Source: Pasteurellaceae bacterium (GTDB lineage Bacteria > Pseudomonadota > Gammaproteobacteria > Enterobacterales > Pasteurellaceae). From it: DNA of 12,240 bases. Below, piece by piece: positions 1 to 6,902 of the stretch (within the stretch, counting starts at the first letter, position 1; each line of letters starts with the position of its first letter). The stretch covers positions 1-12,240 of the forward strand of contig CAAELW010000040.1 of NCBI GenBank assembly GCA_900756875.1. The letters are read 5' to 3'. The translations under genes were made by a program, and so were the position numbers. Below the pieces are notes generated by a model, which did no database searches, was not told where the DNA came from, and saw nothing but the letters and a program-made list of their open reading frames with translations.

Positions 1-13
1 AAAATGAGCGGAA

Positions 14-22
14 AAGTGCGGT
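14..22 (+). repeat. DNA uptake signal sequence (USS), forward
   Basis: Perfect 9-base core AAGTGCGGT followed by the AT-rich stretch typical of the H. influenzae-type USS. It lies beyond the afu terminator. Bases 1-40 hold nothing else that I can identify. Confidence 0.9.
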
Positions 23-39
23 CAATTTTGAAAGGATTT

Positions 40-69
40 TAAAAGAAAAGGCGTATGCTTCCATACGCC
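40..69 (-). terminator. Rho-independent terminator of the afu operon
   Basis: On the minus strand an 8-bp GC-rich stem (GGCGTATG, 62-69, with CATACGCC, 50-57) closes a GAAG tetraloop and runs directly into TTTTCTTTT. It starts 12 bases beyond the afuC stop codon, so it ends the afuA-afuA-afuB-afuC transcript. Confidence 0.9.
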
Positions 70-81
70 CTTAAATTGATA

Positions 82-1134
82 TTATTTCTCTTTCTTCAAC
101 AAGAAAATACCTTGTTCAGAGAAGTTCACATAAGCTTGTTTGAGATCAGCATTGAAGTCTTCTGGTTTGGTGTTAATGAGCAATTCTTTGCCTGCCCAAA
201 TTGCCACCACTTCCCAGTGATTTCCCATATAGACTGCACTCTTGATTTCACATTGTTGTGCTGCCTCGCCTTCTGCTTTTAAGTAAATTGCTTCAGGACG
301 TACGCCTACTAAGCATTCACCATCTGGTAAATTGAATTGTGCCGCATTGCTTAATGGTAATTTGTAGCCATTTACGTCAATGGTGTTATTTTCCAATTTA
401 CCTTCAAAGATGCTCGATTCCCCCATGAAGTTTGCAAGGAATAAAGAGTTTGGACGCAAATAAAGCTCTTTTGCCGGTGCTTTTTGCATGATTTTACCTT
501 TATTCATGACGATAACTTCATCGGATACCGCAAATGCTTCGGTTTGGTCGTGAGTCACATAAAGCGAGGTAATACCTAAACTTTGTTGTAATTCACGGAT
601 TTTTTCACGCATAGAACGACGTAAGTTTGCATCTAAGTTACTTAATGGTTCATCAAAAAGTAATACTTTCGGTTTTAACACTAACGCACGCGCTAAAGCG
701 ACGCGTTGTTGTTGACCACCTGAAATCTGATCCACAAAACGATCTTCAAAACCTGCTAAATCAACTAACTCTAAGGCTTCTTTTACACGTTTAGCGCGTT
801 CTTCTTTTCCCACACCTTGCATACGTAAACCATAGCCCACGTTATCGCCAATGCTCATATGTGGGAATAAAGCGTAAGATTGGAATACGATACAAATATC
901 ACGATTTTGAATAGATGATTTGGTTACATCTTCACCATCGATAAAAATTTGTCCTGAAGTTGGGTTCTCTAAGCCTGCCACCAAACGTAACACAGTGGTT
1001 TTACCACAACCAGATGGCCCTAATAAGGTCACCATAGTGCCACGTTTAATGGTTAAATCTAAATTATCAATGACTGTGGATTTACCAAAAGATTTAGTGA
1101 TATTTTTTAATACTAAGAAATCATTATTACTCAT
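82..1134 (-). CDS. afuC: AfuC, ATP-binding subunit of the AfuABC sugar-phosphate (formerly ferric iron) ABC importer
   Basis: Cytoplasmic ATPase that powers the AfuB permease. The 350-residue protein has the usual order of motifs: Walker [10 protein letters not shown] (39-47), Q-loop Q85, signature ISGGQQQR (137-144), Walker B VLLFDEP (157-163) and H-loop His195. A C-terminal TOBE-like regulatory region follows from about 225, with [11 protein letters not shown] near 275. Length and architecture match the FbpC/PotA-type ATPases. The start is preceded by TAGGT eight bases upstream, 24 bases after afuB, so the two are cotranscribed. Databases often call this family Fe(3+) importer FbpC. Its partners here are AfuA proteins with sugar-phosphate residues, so iron is the less likely substrate. 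The ATPase sequence alone does not decide the substrate. Confidence 0.93.
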   Translation of the reverse strand: MSNNDFLVLKNITKSFGKSTVIDNLDLTIKRGTMVTLLGPSGCGKTTVLRLVAGLENPTSGQIFIDGEDVTKSSIQNRDICIVFQSYALFPHMSIGDNVGYGLRMQGVGKEERAKRVKEALELVDLAGFEDRFVDQISGGQQQRVALARALVLKPKVLLFDEPLSNLDANLRRSMREKIRELQQSLGITSLYVTHDQTEAFAVSDEVIVMNKGKIMQKAPAKELYLRPNSLFLANFMGESSIFEGKLENNTIDVNGYKLPLSNAAQFNLPDGECLVGVRPEAIYLKAEGEAAQQCEIKSAVYMGNHWEVVAIWAGKELLINTKPEDFNADLKQAYVNFSEQGIFLLKKEK

Positions 1135-1158
1135 AATATTTACCTACAACTTAACGAG

Positions 1159-3216
1159 TTAATTCATTTTTTTCGCTTTAGAACGGGAAATTCGGGTATC
1201 ACCCACAATCCAGTCAAAGAATAAAATAATAGCCATCATCACGATGATTAAAATCGAACCGTATGCGATAGCAACACCATATTCACCATCTTCTACACGG
1301 TTTAAAATATAGGCTGTTGCTACGCGTGTATCAGCAGTAACTAAAAAGATGATCGCACTCACGGTAGTCATCGCACGAACGAAGCTGGTGACCAATGCAG
1401 AAAGTAACGCTGGTTTTAACAATGGTAAAACGATAAACCACAAGGTTTTCCATGAGCTACCTTTTAAAGAAAGAGACGCTTCATCAAGTGATTTATCTAA
1501 TTGACCAAGACCTGCAATGGCTGCACGCATACCGATTGGTAAATCACGCATGACCATTGAGATGATCACGATGATGCTAGTACCCGTAATGTAAAGTGGC
1601 GCATTGTTAAAGGCTAAAATATAAGATACCCCTGCAACGGTTCCTGGTACCGCAAAACAAAGCATGGTTAAGAACTCAAGAGATTTTTTACCTTGGAAAT
1701 CTTTACGCACCACAATATACGCAATTAATAAACCGAAAAGTGCGGTCAATGGTGCGGCAATTCCTGCGTAGATTAAGGTATTAATCAATGATGGCCATGC
1801 CCCATCGCTTAAGCCTTGTCCGAATAACATTGCATAGTTTTTCAAGGTTAAGGTGTAATCTACGCCCCAGTTTACGGTGAAACTACCGTAGAAAATACTG
1901 CCGTATAACGCTAAGTTAAAGAGTACCCAGAAACCAAGCATACCGATGATGGTATATTTTAAGCCGGTTGGTAAATCTTGCACGTCACCACGATAGGATT
2001 TCCCCGAAACGGTCACATAAGAGCGGTTACCAATCCAAATATATTGGATGATAAATACGGCTAATGAGAAGATTAAAAGCATCGAACCTAAAGTACTTGC
2101 TGACGCGTAATCTAATTGTGAGCCTGCGATATAGAAGTAGATTTGTGTCGCGATGACGTCAAAGCTACCGCCCAATACTAACGGGTTACTAAAGTCCGCT
2201 AAGGATTGGATAAACACGATTAAGAATGAGTTTGCCAATGCCGGACGCAATAATGGGAAAATGATATTAAAGAATGTTTGGTAACGATTTGCACGTAAGG
2301 TGTAAGACGCTTCTTCAATTGATGGGTGAACCGATTTTAATGCCCCATCTAAAATCATGAATGAAATCGGCGCAAAAGCAAGAATCTGCGCAATGGCAAT
2401 TCCGTTAAAGCCGTATAACCAGTTGTGGTTCTCAAATCCAAATGTTGAAGCTAAGAACTCAGTCACATAACCAGAACGACCAAGCATCAATGTTACCCCT
2501 AAGCCAACAACGAATGGCGGTGTGACGATTGGTAAAATGGAGAAAATTTTACCAATGAATGCCGTTCTACGTGCAATACGGGTGGTATAAAGTGCAAAAG
2601 CTAAACCGAAAATTGTTGATACGATACCCACAAAGCCAGATAAAAATAACGAGTTGCTAATAACTCGAACAATATAGCTTTGAGTTAGAATTCGCATCAC
2701 TTGTTGCGGTGCAAAGGTATCACCGTCATAGAACATTGAAACAAAGATAGCCAATGTTGGATAAACGATGAAGAAGAAAATTAATAAGATAATGCAAAGT
2801 AAAGAGGCAATAATAAATTTATCCCCTTGCATCACTTTTAATTTGGCGAAGGAAAATGTCGCCAATGCGGTTAAACTCGCGATTAATACAATCACAGAAT
2901 AACCCATGCTGACTTTATAAATTGTCGCACTGACAAAGATAAACAACGTCGCCGCAGCAATAAGATACAGCTCAGCTTTCGCTTGCGTATCCTTCGGTAA
3001 TTTAAGAAGTGGCATCAATCCGTATAAAATAACCGGTAAAAACCATAATGCCGTAATATTTAACGAAGACCAACCCATTGCACCTAAGTATTCATCGCTT
3101 GTGCTTTCAAACAAGCCATAATCTAAAGCGTGGGAAGGCAGAAGAAGAAATGCAATTACAGCAAGAATTATCCAAAAGTTAGCAGATTGGATAATAGGAA
3201 GTTTATTTGCGTTCAT
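1159..3216 (-). CDS. afuB: AfuB, fused two-domain permease of the AfuABC importer
   Basis: Inner-membrane channel of the importer. It is a tandem fusion of two binding-protein-dependent permease domains, as usual for FbpB/AfuB. Residue numbers count from an upstream ATG at 3228. About five hydrophobic segments occupy the first 160 residues. Core one carries its ATPase-contact (EAA) loop at 305-330 (EEASYTL...FPLLRPAL), and core two at 583-607 (DEASLSLKG...LPLLKPAL). I place the start at the ATG at 3216 (protein beginning MNANKLPIIQ, 685 residues). It has GAGG four bases upstream. The in-frame ATG at 3228 directly follows a terminator T-tract and has no ribosome binding site. The start remains somewhat uncertain. 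A USS at 1738-1746 lies inside the gene and encodes Thr-Ala-Leu. The gene follows an internal terminator, so it is probably expressed below the binding proteins. Confidence 0.92.
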   Translation of the reverse strand: MNANKLPIIQSANFWIILAVIAFLLLPSHALDYGLFESTSDEYLGAMGWSSLNITALWFLPVILYGLMPLLKLPKDTQAKAELYLIAAATLFIFVSATIYKVSMGYSVIVLIASLTALATFSFAKLKVMQGDKFIIASLLCIILLIFFFIVYPTLAIFVSMFYDGDTFAPQQVMRILTQSYIVRVISNSLFLSGFVGIVSTIFGLAFALYTTRIARRTAFIGKIFSILPIVTPPFVVGLGVTLMLGRSGYVTEFLASTFGFENHNWLYGFNGIAIAQILAFAPISFMILDGALKSVHPSIEEASYTLRANRYQTFFNIIFPLLRPALANSFLIVFIQSLADFSNPLVLGGSFDVIATQIYFYIAGSQLDYASASTLGSMLLIFSLAVFIIQYIWIGNRSYVTVSGKSYRGDVQDLPTGLKYTIIGMLGFWVLFNLALYGSIFYGSFTVNWGVDYTLTLKNYAMLFGQGLSDGAWPSLINTLIYAGIAAPLTALFGLLIAYIVVRKDFQGKKSLEFLTMLCFAVPGTVAGVSYILAFNNAPLYITGTSIIVIISMVMRDLPIGMRAAIAGLGQLDKSLDEASLSLKGSSWKTLWFIVLPLLKPALLSALVTSFVRAMTTVSAIIFLVTADTRVATAYILNRVEDGEYGVAIAYGSILIIVMMAIILFFDWIVGDTRISRSKAKKMN
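1738..1746 (+). repeat. USS core inside afuB
   Basis: Perfect AAGTGCGGT. Read on the coding (minus) strand it is the in-frame codons ACC-GCA-CTT, giving Thr-Ala-Leu in a membrane segment of AfuB. Confidence 0.9.
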
Positions 3217-3220
3217 ACAA

Positions 3221-3224
3221 CCTC
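3221..3224 (-). promoter_or_regulatory. Ribosome binding site choosing the afuB start
   Basis: GAGG on the minus strand lies four bases before the ATG at 3216. The spacing is short but is the only purine-rich signal. The alternative ATG at 3228 is preceded only by the U-tract of the hairpin at 3239-3269. Confidence 0.55.
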
Positions 3225-3228
3225 GCAT

Positions 3229-3269
3229 AAAAGAAAAAAGCGAAATAATATAATAGCTATTATTTCGCT
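3229..3269 (-). terminator. Intercistronic terminator (attenuator) between afuA copy 2 and afuB
   Basis: A perfect 12-bp stem (3239-3250 with 3258-3269), with AGCG at its base and a 7-base loop, is followed on the minus strand by TTTTTCTTTT. It begins 12 bases after the afuA stop, and the T-tract ends one base before the ATG at 3228. It fits a leaky terminator that lowers permease and ATPase levels relative to the binding proteins; the hairpin would also protect the upstream mRNA 3' end. That role is inferred. Confidence 0.85.
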
Positions 3270-3281
3270 ATGTATACATCA

Positions 3282-4319
3282 TTATTTTGCTAATTTAACA
3301 TCATCAACCCATTTTGTAATCAAACGTTTACGTAAATCACTTGAGCCGTATTTGTCAAAATCATAATTAATTAAATTGATGGATTTAAAATCGAGTGCAT
3401 AAGGCGATTGCTCAGCGGTACTATTGGTTAAAATAGAATACGCTTCCCCTTTTTTCCAGGTTAACTCTTGCGCTTCTTTTGATAACGCCCAATCCACAAA
3501 TAATTTCGCATTTTCAAGGTTTCTTGCACCTTTAATAATGCTCACGCCACCAATTTCATAGCCTGTACCTTCGCAAGGTACAACTAATTCCACTGGTGCA
3601 CCTTTGGCTTTCTCTAAAGAATATTCATGTAAAAAACCAATTCCGATTGCGGTTTCACCACGTGCTGTATTACGGGTTGCCGTGTTACCGGATTTAGTAT
3701 ATTGGGAAACGTTTTTATTGAGTTCTTTGAGATATTTGAACGCTTCATCTTCACCCCAAAGTTGGATATAGGTCGCTAACTGAGTATAACCTGTTCCAGA
3801 ACTTTGTGGATCGGCTGCTTGGATCTCATTACGATAAGCAGGATCAGCTAGATCTTTCCAACATTTTGGTGTCGGTAAATTGAGTTTTTTCAAACGTTCT
3901 GGATTGATACCAAAGCCTAATACACCGAGATAAATCGCGGAGGAATAGTTGCCCTTAATTTTAGCGGGATCTCTAAACTGCTCAGGAATTTGAGCGAGAT
4001 TTGGTGACTTATACGCTTCAAGTAAGCCCATTTCACCCGCTTGAGAATGAGGATCAAGCGTGCCGCCATACCACACATCTCCTTGAGGGTTGTCTTTCTC
4101 AGCATCAATTTTGGCTAAAATTGTGCCTGTGCCACCACGGATAAAACTGGTTTTGATACCATATTTTTTCTCAAAAGCCATGGTTTCTTGCTCGCACATC
4201 GTATTTTGTGCACTACAATAAACAACTAAACGGCCTTCTGCTGCTGATGCGTGAGAGCTCAGTAACACGCCACCAAATACAACACCAGAAAGTGCTAAAG
4301 CAACGTTAGACATTTTCAT
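3282..4319 (-). CDS. afuA: AfuA copy 2, periplasmic sugar-phosphate binding protein (variant)
   Basis: Secreted solute receptor for the AfuBC transporter. The 345-residue precursor has a Lys-start, a hydrophobic core and a cleavage site near residue 26-27 (SHASAA). The rest is a class II periplasmic binding fold of the AfuA/FbpA type. It is about 65% identical by hand count to the adjacent copy 1. The family's His-Asp sugar-contact pair reads His231-Glu232 here, while the second contact, Glu255 in GTGYEIGG, is kept. Four cysteines (35, 42, 153, 249) are shared with copy 1 and could form two periplasmic disulfides. Paired tyrosines typical of iron-binding FbpA are not seen at the corresponding place. 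The start has AGGAG seven bases upstream. The gene lies between two hairpins and is probably transcribed from the copy 1 promoter. Ligand identity is inferred; the Glu change may shift specificity. Confidence 0.9.
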   Translation of the reverse strand: MKMSNVALALSGVVFGGVLLSSHASAAEGRLVVYCSAQNTMCEQETMAFEKKYGIKTSFIRGGTGTILAKIDAEKDNPQGDVWYGGTLDPHSQAGEMGLLEAYKSPNLAQIPEQFRDPAKIKGNYSSAIYLGVLGFGINPERLKKLNLPTPKCWKDLADPAYRNEIQAADPQSSGTGYTQLATYIQLWGEDEAFKYLKELNKNVSQYTKSGNTATRNTARGETAIGIGFLHEYSLEKAKGAPVELVVPCEGTGYEIGGVSIIKGARNLENAKLFVDWALSKEAQELTWKKGEAYSILTNSTAEQSPYALDFKSINLINYDFDKYGSSDLRKRLITKWVDDVKLAK

Positions 4320-4347
4320 TGGTTCACTCCTGTGTCTTTATAGAAAT

Positions 4348-4382
4348 AAGATGAGTTGGCACTCATCGTAGTAACCCATCTT
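4348..4382 (-). promoter_or_regulatory. Leader of afuA copy 2 with two mutually exclusive hairpins
   Basis: In the minus-strand RNA, AAGATGGGTT (4373-4382) can pair with AACTCATCTT (4348-4357), ten pairs including one G-U. The same right arm can instead form a tight 7-bp stem GATGAGT/ACTCATC with a four-base loop (4350-4367). The element lies 17 bases upstream of the AGGAG of copy 2. The pairings are visible in the sequence; a regulatory or mRNA-stabilising role is only inferred. Confidence 0.4.
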
Positions 4383-4398
4383 GTGGATTTAAAATGCA

Positions 4399-4407
4399 AA
4401 GTGCGGT
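4399..4407 (+). repeat. USS core, forward half of inverted pair
   Basis: Perfect AAGTGCGGT, partner of the reverse copy at 4427-4435. Confidence 0.9.
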
Positions 4408-4426
4408 CAAAATTTCTCTGTTTTTA

Positions 4427-4435
4427 ACCGCACTT
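4427..4435 (-). repeat. USS core, reverse half of inverted pair
   Basis: Perfect ACCGCACTT, complementary to the copy at 4399-4407. Confidence 0.9.
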
Positions 4436-4441
4436 TAAACA

Positions 4442-5482
4442 TTATTTCGCTAATTTAACGTCTTGAACCCATTTTTCAATTAAGGCTTTGCGTTGTTCGG
4501 TTGCACCGTATTTTTCAAAGTCATAATTGATCAGATTAAGTTTACTTGGATCAAACGCGGTTGGCGATTGTTCCGCTGTGGTGTTGGTTAAGATTTGTAA
4601 AGAATCACCTTGTTTCCATGCTAACTCTTGACCTTCTTTAGATAATGCCCAATCCACGAATAATTTTGCGTTATCGATGTTACGCGCACCTTTTAAGATA
4701 CTTACGCCACCTAACTCGTAACCAGTACCTTCACAAGGCACCACTAATTCCAACGGCGCACCTTGACGTTTTTCAAGTGCGTAATCGTGTAAGAAGCCGA
4801 TACCTACCGCCGTTTCACCACGTGCTGCATTACGAGACGGAGTGACACCTGATTTAGTATATTGAGATACGTTTGGATGTAACGCTTTTAAGAAATCAAA
4901 GGCTTTTTCTTCGCCCCAAAGTTGAACGAAAGTAGCCAACGCAGTGTATGCTGTACCAGCACTTTGTGGGTCAGCAATTTGCACTTCGCCTTTTAAGCGA
5001 GGATCGGTTAAATCTTTCCAGCATTTTGGTACTTCTTTAATACCTAATTTTGCTAAACGCTCGGTATTCACACCAAAACCTAAGATACCCATGTAAATAG
5101 CGGATACATAATGTCCTTTGGTTTTCGCTGGATCACGGAAACGTTCAACAATTTCATCAATGTGTTTAGATTTATAAGGTTCGATTAAACCCAACTCTGC
5201 TGCTTGTGCTTGAGGGTCGAATGTACCACCAAACCAAACGTCTGCTTGTGGGTTATTTTTTTCCGCTTCAACTTTTGCAAACGTACTGCCTGAACCGTTG
5301 CGAATAAATGAGGTTTTCACATCATATTTTTCGCCAAAGGCTTTGGTTGTCGTTTCACAAAGAATGTTAGTCGCACTACAATACACCACTAAACGCCCTT
5401 GAGCATTAACAGCTGATGATGTCATGAAGCCTGCAGCTAAAAGTGCGGTTGAAATGGAGAGAGAAATTTTATTCATTTTCAT
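4442..5482 (-). CDS. afuA: AfuA copy 1, periplasmic sugar-phosphate binding protein
   Basis: Promoter-proximal receptor of the AfuABC importer, which in characterised relatives takes up hexose phosphates such as glucose-6-phosphate. The 346-residue precursor has a signal peptide with likely cleavage after AVNA at residue 27. In mature numbering it keeps His205, Asp206 (precursor 232-233, in FLHDY) and Glu229 (precursor 256, in GTGYELGG), which I recall as the sugar-contacting residues of Actinobacillus pleuropneumoniae AfuA. Cysteines 35, 42, 154 and 250 may form disulfides. GAGGAG lies six bases before the ATG. A USS at 5441-5449 is embedded in the signal peptide and encodes Thr-Ala-Leu. The next gene is a paralogue, an unusual arrangement for this operon. 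Automatic annotation as an iron-binding protein is possible but is not favoured by the ligand residues. Confidence 0.93.
   Translation of the reverse strand: MKMNKISLSISTALLAAGFMTSSAVNAQGRLVVYCSATNILCETTTKAFGEKYDVKTSFIRNGSGSTFAKVEAEKNNPQADVWFGGTFDPQAQAAELGLIEPYKSKHIDEIVERFRDPAKTKGHYVSAIYMGILGFGVNTERLAKLGIKEVPKCWKDLTDPRLKGEVQIADPQSAGTAYTALATFVQLWGEEKAFDFLKALHPNVSQYTKSGVTPSRNAARGETAVGIGFLHDYALEKRQGAPLELVVPCEGTGYELGGVSILKGARNIDNAKLFVDWALSKEGQELAWKQGDSLQILTNTTAEQSPTAFDPSKLNLINYDFEKYGATEQRKALIEKWVQDVKLAK
5441..5449 (+). repeat. USS core within the AfuA copy 1 signal peptide
   Basis: Perfect AAGTGCGGT. The coding strand reads ACC-GCA-CTT (Thr-Ala-Leu) in the hydrophobic core of the signal peptide. 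Confidence 0.9.
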
Positions 5483-5512
5483 CGTACACTCCTCATAAAT
5501 AACACTGATGAA

Positions 5513-5541
5513 ATAATAAAAACGAGCACATCGTAAGCGAA
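5513..5541 (-). promoter_or_regulatory. Candidate afu operon promoter
   Basis: On the minus strand TATTAT (5513-5518) is a good -10 candidate, with a weak TTCGCT (5536-5541) 17 bases upstream as -35. A start near 5505 would put the CRP-like site at 5557-5572 centred about 59 bases upstream, close to the -61.5 class I position. A poor -35 fits activator dependence. Inferred from sequence only. Confidence 0.45.
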
Positions 5542-5553
5542 AACGAAAAAAAA

Positions 5554-5575
5554 TTCCGTGAACTACTTCACAAAT
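5554..5575. promoter_or_regulatory. CRP (cAMP receptor protein)-like binding site
   Basis: The core CGTGA-ACTACT-TCACA (5557-5572) matches TGTGA-N6-TCACA at 9 of 10 defined positions and lies in an AT-rich setting. It sits between the divergent afu and udk operons. The spacing favours activation of afu, which would tie sugar-phosphate uptake to the carbon-starvation signal. It lies about 72 bases upstream of the likely udk start, so an effect there is also possible. Confidence 0.65.
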
Positions 5576-5624
5576 TTAAAAAATTTAAATAAAAAAGAAA
5601 GATGAATTTAAACTGATTTTTCTT

Positions 5625-5630
5625 TATAAT
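5625..5630 (+). promoter_or_regulatory. Promoter -10 box of the udk operon
   Basis: Perfect TATAAT 38 bases upstream of the udk ATG, with no good -35 at the expected distance. A run of A and T tracts at about 5574-5600 could act as an UP-type element. It is the only clear promoter for the four plus-strand genes. Confidence 0.55.
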
Positions 5631-5667
5631 CTTTGTAATTTTTACCTTCCGTTTTTGAGGACGTTCT

Positions 5668-6309
5668 ATGTCAGACTCATCTTGTATTATCATCGCTATC
5701 ACGGGGGCATCCGCTTCAGGCAAAAGCTCCATTGCTTCCACCGTTCATAAAGAACTTTGCAACGACTTAGGTTGTGAAGAAATTGGGATTATTGCTGAAG
5801 ATAGCTACTATAAAGATCAAAGCCATTTAGAGATGAGTGAGCGAGTAAAAACCAACTATGACCATCCAAGTTCAATGGACAGAGATTTACTCATACAACA
5901 CTTAAAAGACTTAAAAAACGGAACTGCCGTTGATATTCCTGTCTACAGTTATGTTGATCACACCCGAACAGGCGAAACCAAGCACTTCACACCGAAAAAA
6001 ATTGTAATTTTAGAAGGGATCTTATTGCTTACTGATGAGCGAGTTCGCCAATTAGCCGATATTTCAGTCTTCGTGGATACACCATTAGACATTTGTTTTA
6101 TCCGTCGTTTACAACGTGATATGGAAGAACGTGGTCGTTCACTACAATCTGTGATTGATCAATATCGTGCAACTGTGCGCCCAATGTTCATGCAATTTAT
6201 CGAACCATCAAAACAATATGCGGATATCGTGATTCCTCGTGGTGGTAAAAACCGTATTGCGATCAATATGTTAAAAGCTCAAATTCTTCATTTGTTAAAC
6301 CAAAAATAG
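5668..6309 (+). CDS. udk: Uridine kinase (uridine/cytidine kinase)
   Basis: Phosphorylates uridine and cytidine to UMP and CMP in cytoplasmic pyrimidine salvage (EC 2.7.1.48). The 213 residues equal the E. coli enzyme in length. The P-loop GASASGKS is at 13-20. The Asp45 region (EDSYYKDQ) and the NYDHPSSMD segment (63-71) are the nucleoside-binding and catalytic hallmarks of the PRK/URK family. [13 protein letters not shown] follows as the lid region. The start is supported by GAGGA six bases upstream. dcd follows after eight bases, so the two genes are cotranscribed. Confidence 0.96.
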   Translation: MSDSSCIIIAITGASASGKSSIASTVHKELCNDLGCEEIGIIAEDSYYKDQSHLEMSERVKTNYDHPSSMDRDLLIQHLKDLKNGTAVDIPVYSYVDHTRTGETKHFTPKKIVILEGILLLTDERVRQLADISVFVDTPLDICFIRRLQRDMEERGRSLQSVIDQYRATVRPMFMQFIEPSKQYADIVIPRGGKNRIAINMLKAQILHLLNQK

Positions 6310-6311
6310 GA
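6308..6311 (+). promoter_or_regulatory. dcd ribosome binding site overlapping the udk stop
   Basis: AGGA shares two bases with the udk stop TAG and lies six bases before the dcd ATG, which suggests translational coupling of the two genes. Confidence 0.65.
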
Positions 6312-6317
6312 AAAATC

Positions 6318-6899
6318 ATGCGTCTTTGCGATACCGATATCGAACGCTATCTAGATGATGGCATTATTTCTTTAACGCCTCGTCCTGAAAATGACAAAAT
6401 CAATGGTGCGACCATTGATGTGCGTTTAGGCAATTCATTTCGCGTATTTCGTGAACATTCCGCGCCTTATATTGATTTAAGTGGACCGAAAGAAGAAGTC
6501 TCTGCTCAACTTGAATCGGTGATGAGTGATGAGATCATTATCGGTGATGATGAAGCCTTCTTCTTACATCCGGGTATGTTGGCGCTAGCAACCACATTAG
6601 AGTCTGTGAAACTCCCTGCTAATATTATCGGTTGGTTAGATGGTCGCTCTTCACTTGCTCGTTTAGGTTTAATGGTGCACGTGACCGCTCATCGTATTGA
6701 TCCAGGTTGGGAAGGTAAAATTGTGTTAGAGTTTTATAACTCAGGCAAATTACCTTTGGCATTACGTCCCAATATGGTGATTGGTGCTTTAAGTTTTGAA
6801 GTGTTAAGTGGCCCTGCTGCACGCCCGTATATAAGCCGAAAAGATGCGAAATACAAACATCAACAAAATGCGGTAGCGAGCCGAATTAATGAGGATTAA
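6318..6899 (+). CDS. dcd: dCTP deaminase
   Basis: Deaminates dCTP to dUTP, the first step towards dTMP (EC 3.5.4.13), as a cytoplasmic homotrimer. The 193 residues match E. coli Dcd, and the active-site positions fall at the same numbers: Arg110, Ser111 and Arg115 in [10 protein letters not shown], and the catalytic Glu138 in IVLEFYN. The segment [13 protein letters not shown] (121-133) is the conserved core. No proline-rich or DUT-type C-terminal motif suggests a bifunctional enzyme. It sits between udk and an AsmA-like gene. The next ribosome binding site is inside its last codons. Confidence 0.96.
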   Translation: MRLCDTDIERYLDDGIISLTPRPENDKINGATIDVRLGNSFRVFREHSAPYIDLSGPKEEVSAQLESVMSDEIIIGDDEAFFLHPGMLALATTLESVKLPANIIGWLDGRSSLARLGLMVHVTAHRIDPGWEGKIVLEFYNSGKLPLALRPNMVIGALSFEVLSGPAARPYISRKDAKYKHQQNAVASRINED

Positions 6900-6902
6900 T
6901 CT

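Larger units (their letters stand above)
4398..4436 (-). terminator. Inverted USS pair forming a hairpin after afuA copy 1
   Basis: AAAGTGCGGT (4398-4407) and ACCGCACTTT (4427-4436) are perfect inverted repeats, with four further A-T pairs inside after one mismatch. The hairpin begins five bases beyond the copy 1 stop. Paired USS copies commonly serve as terminators in this family. The following T-run on the minus strand is weak (GCATTTTAAA), so readthrough into copy 2 is expected. Confidence 0.65.

Noticed and set aside
55..282. Plus-strand open frame opposite the afuC end
   Set aside because: Low-complexity antisense shadow overlapping the afu terminator; no ribosome binding site and no recognisable family.
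3239..3269. AT-rich palindrome that resembles a Fur box upstream of afuB
   Set aside because: The perfect stem with an adjoining T-tract right after a stop codon is better explained as a terminator, and no promoter is visible there.
3130..3366. Plus-strand open frame across the afuA-afuB junction
   Set aside because: Runs antisense through the terminator and two strongly supported genes; composition is not protein-like.
4337..4342. TATAAA on the minus strand as a promoter for afuA copy 2
   Set aside because: A start from it would fall within the AGGAG ribosome binding site, and there is no -35; too close to be useful.
6837..6880. Further USS copy near AAATGCGGT at the dcd end
   Set aside because: One mismatch in the 9-base core, so not counted as a full uptake signal.
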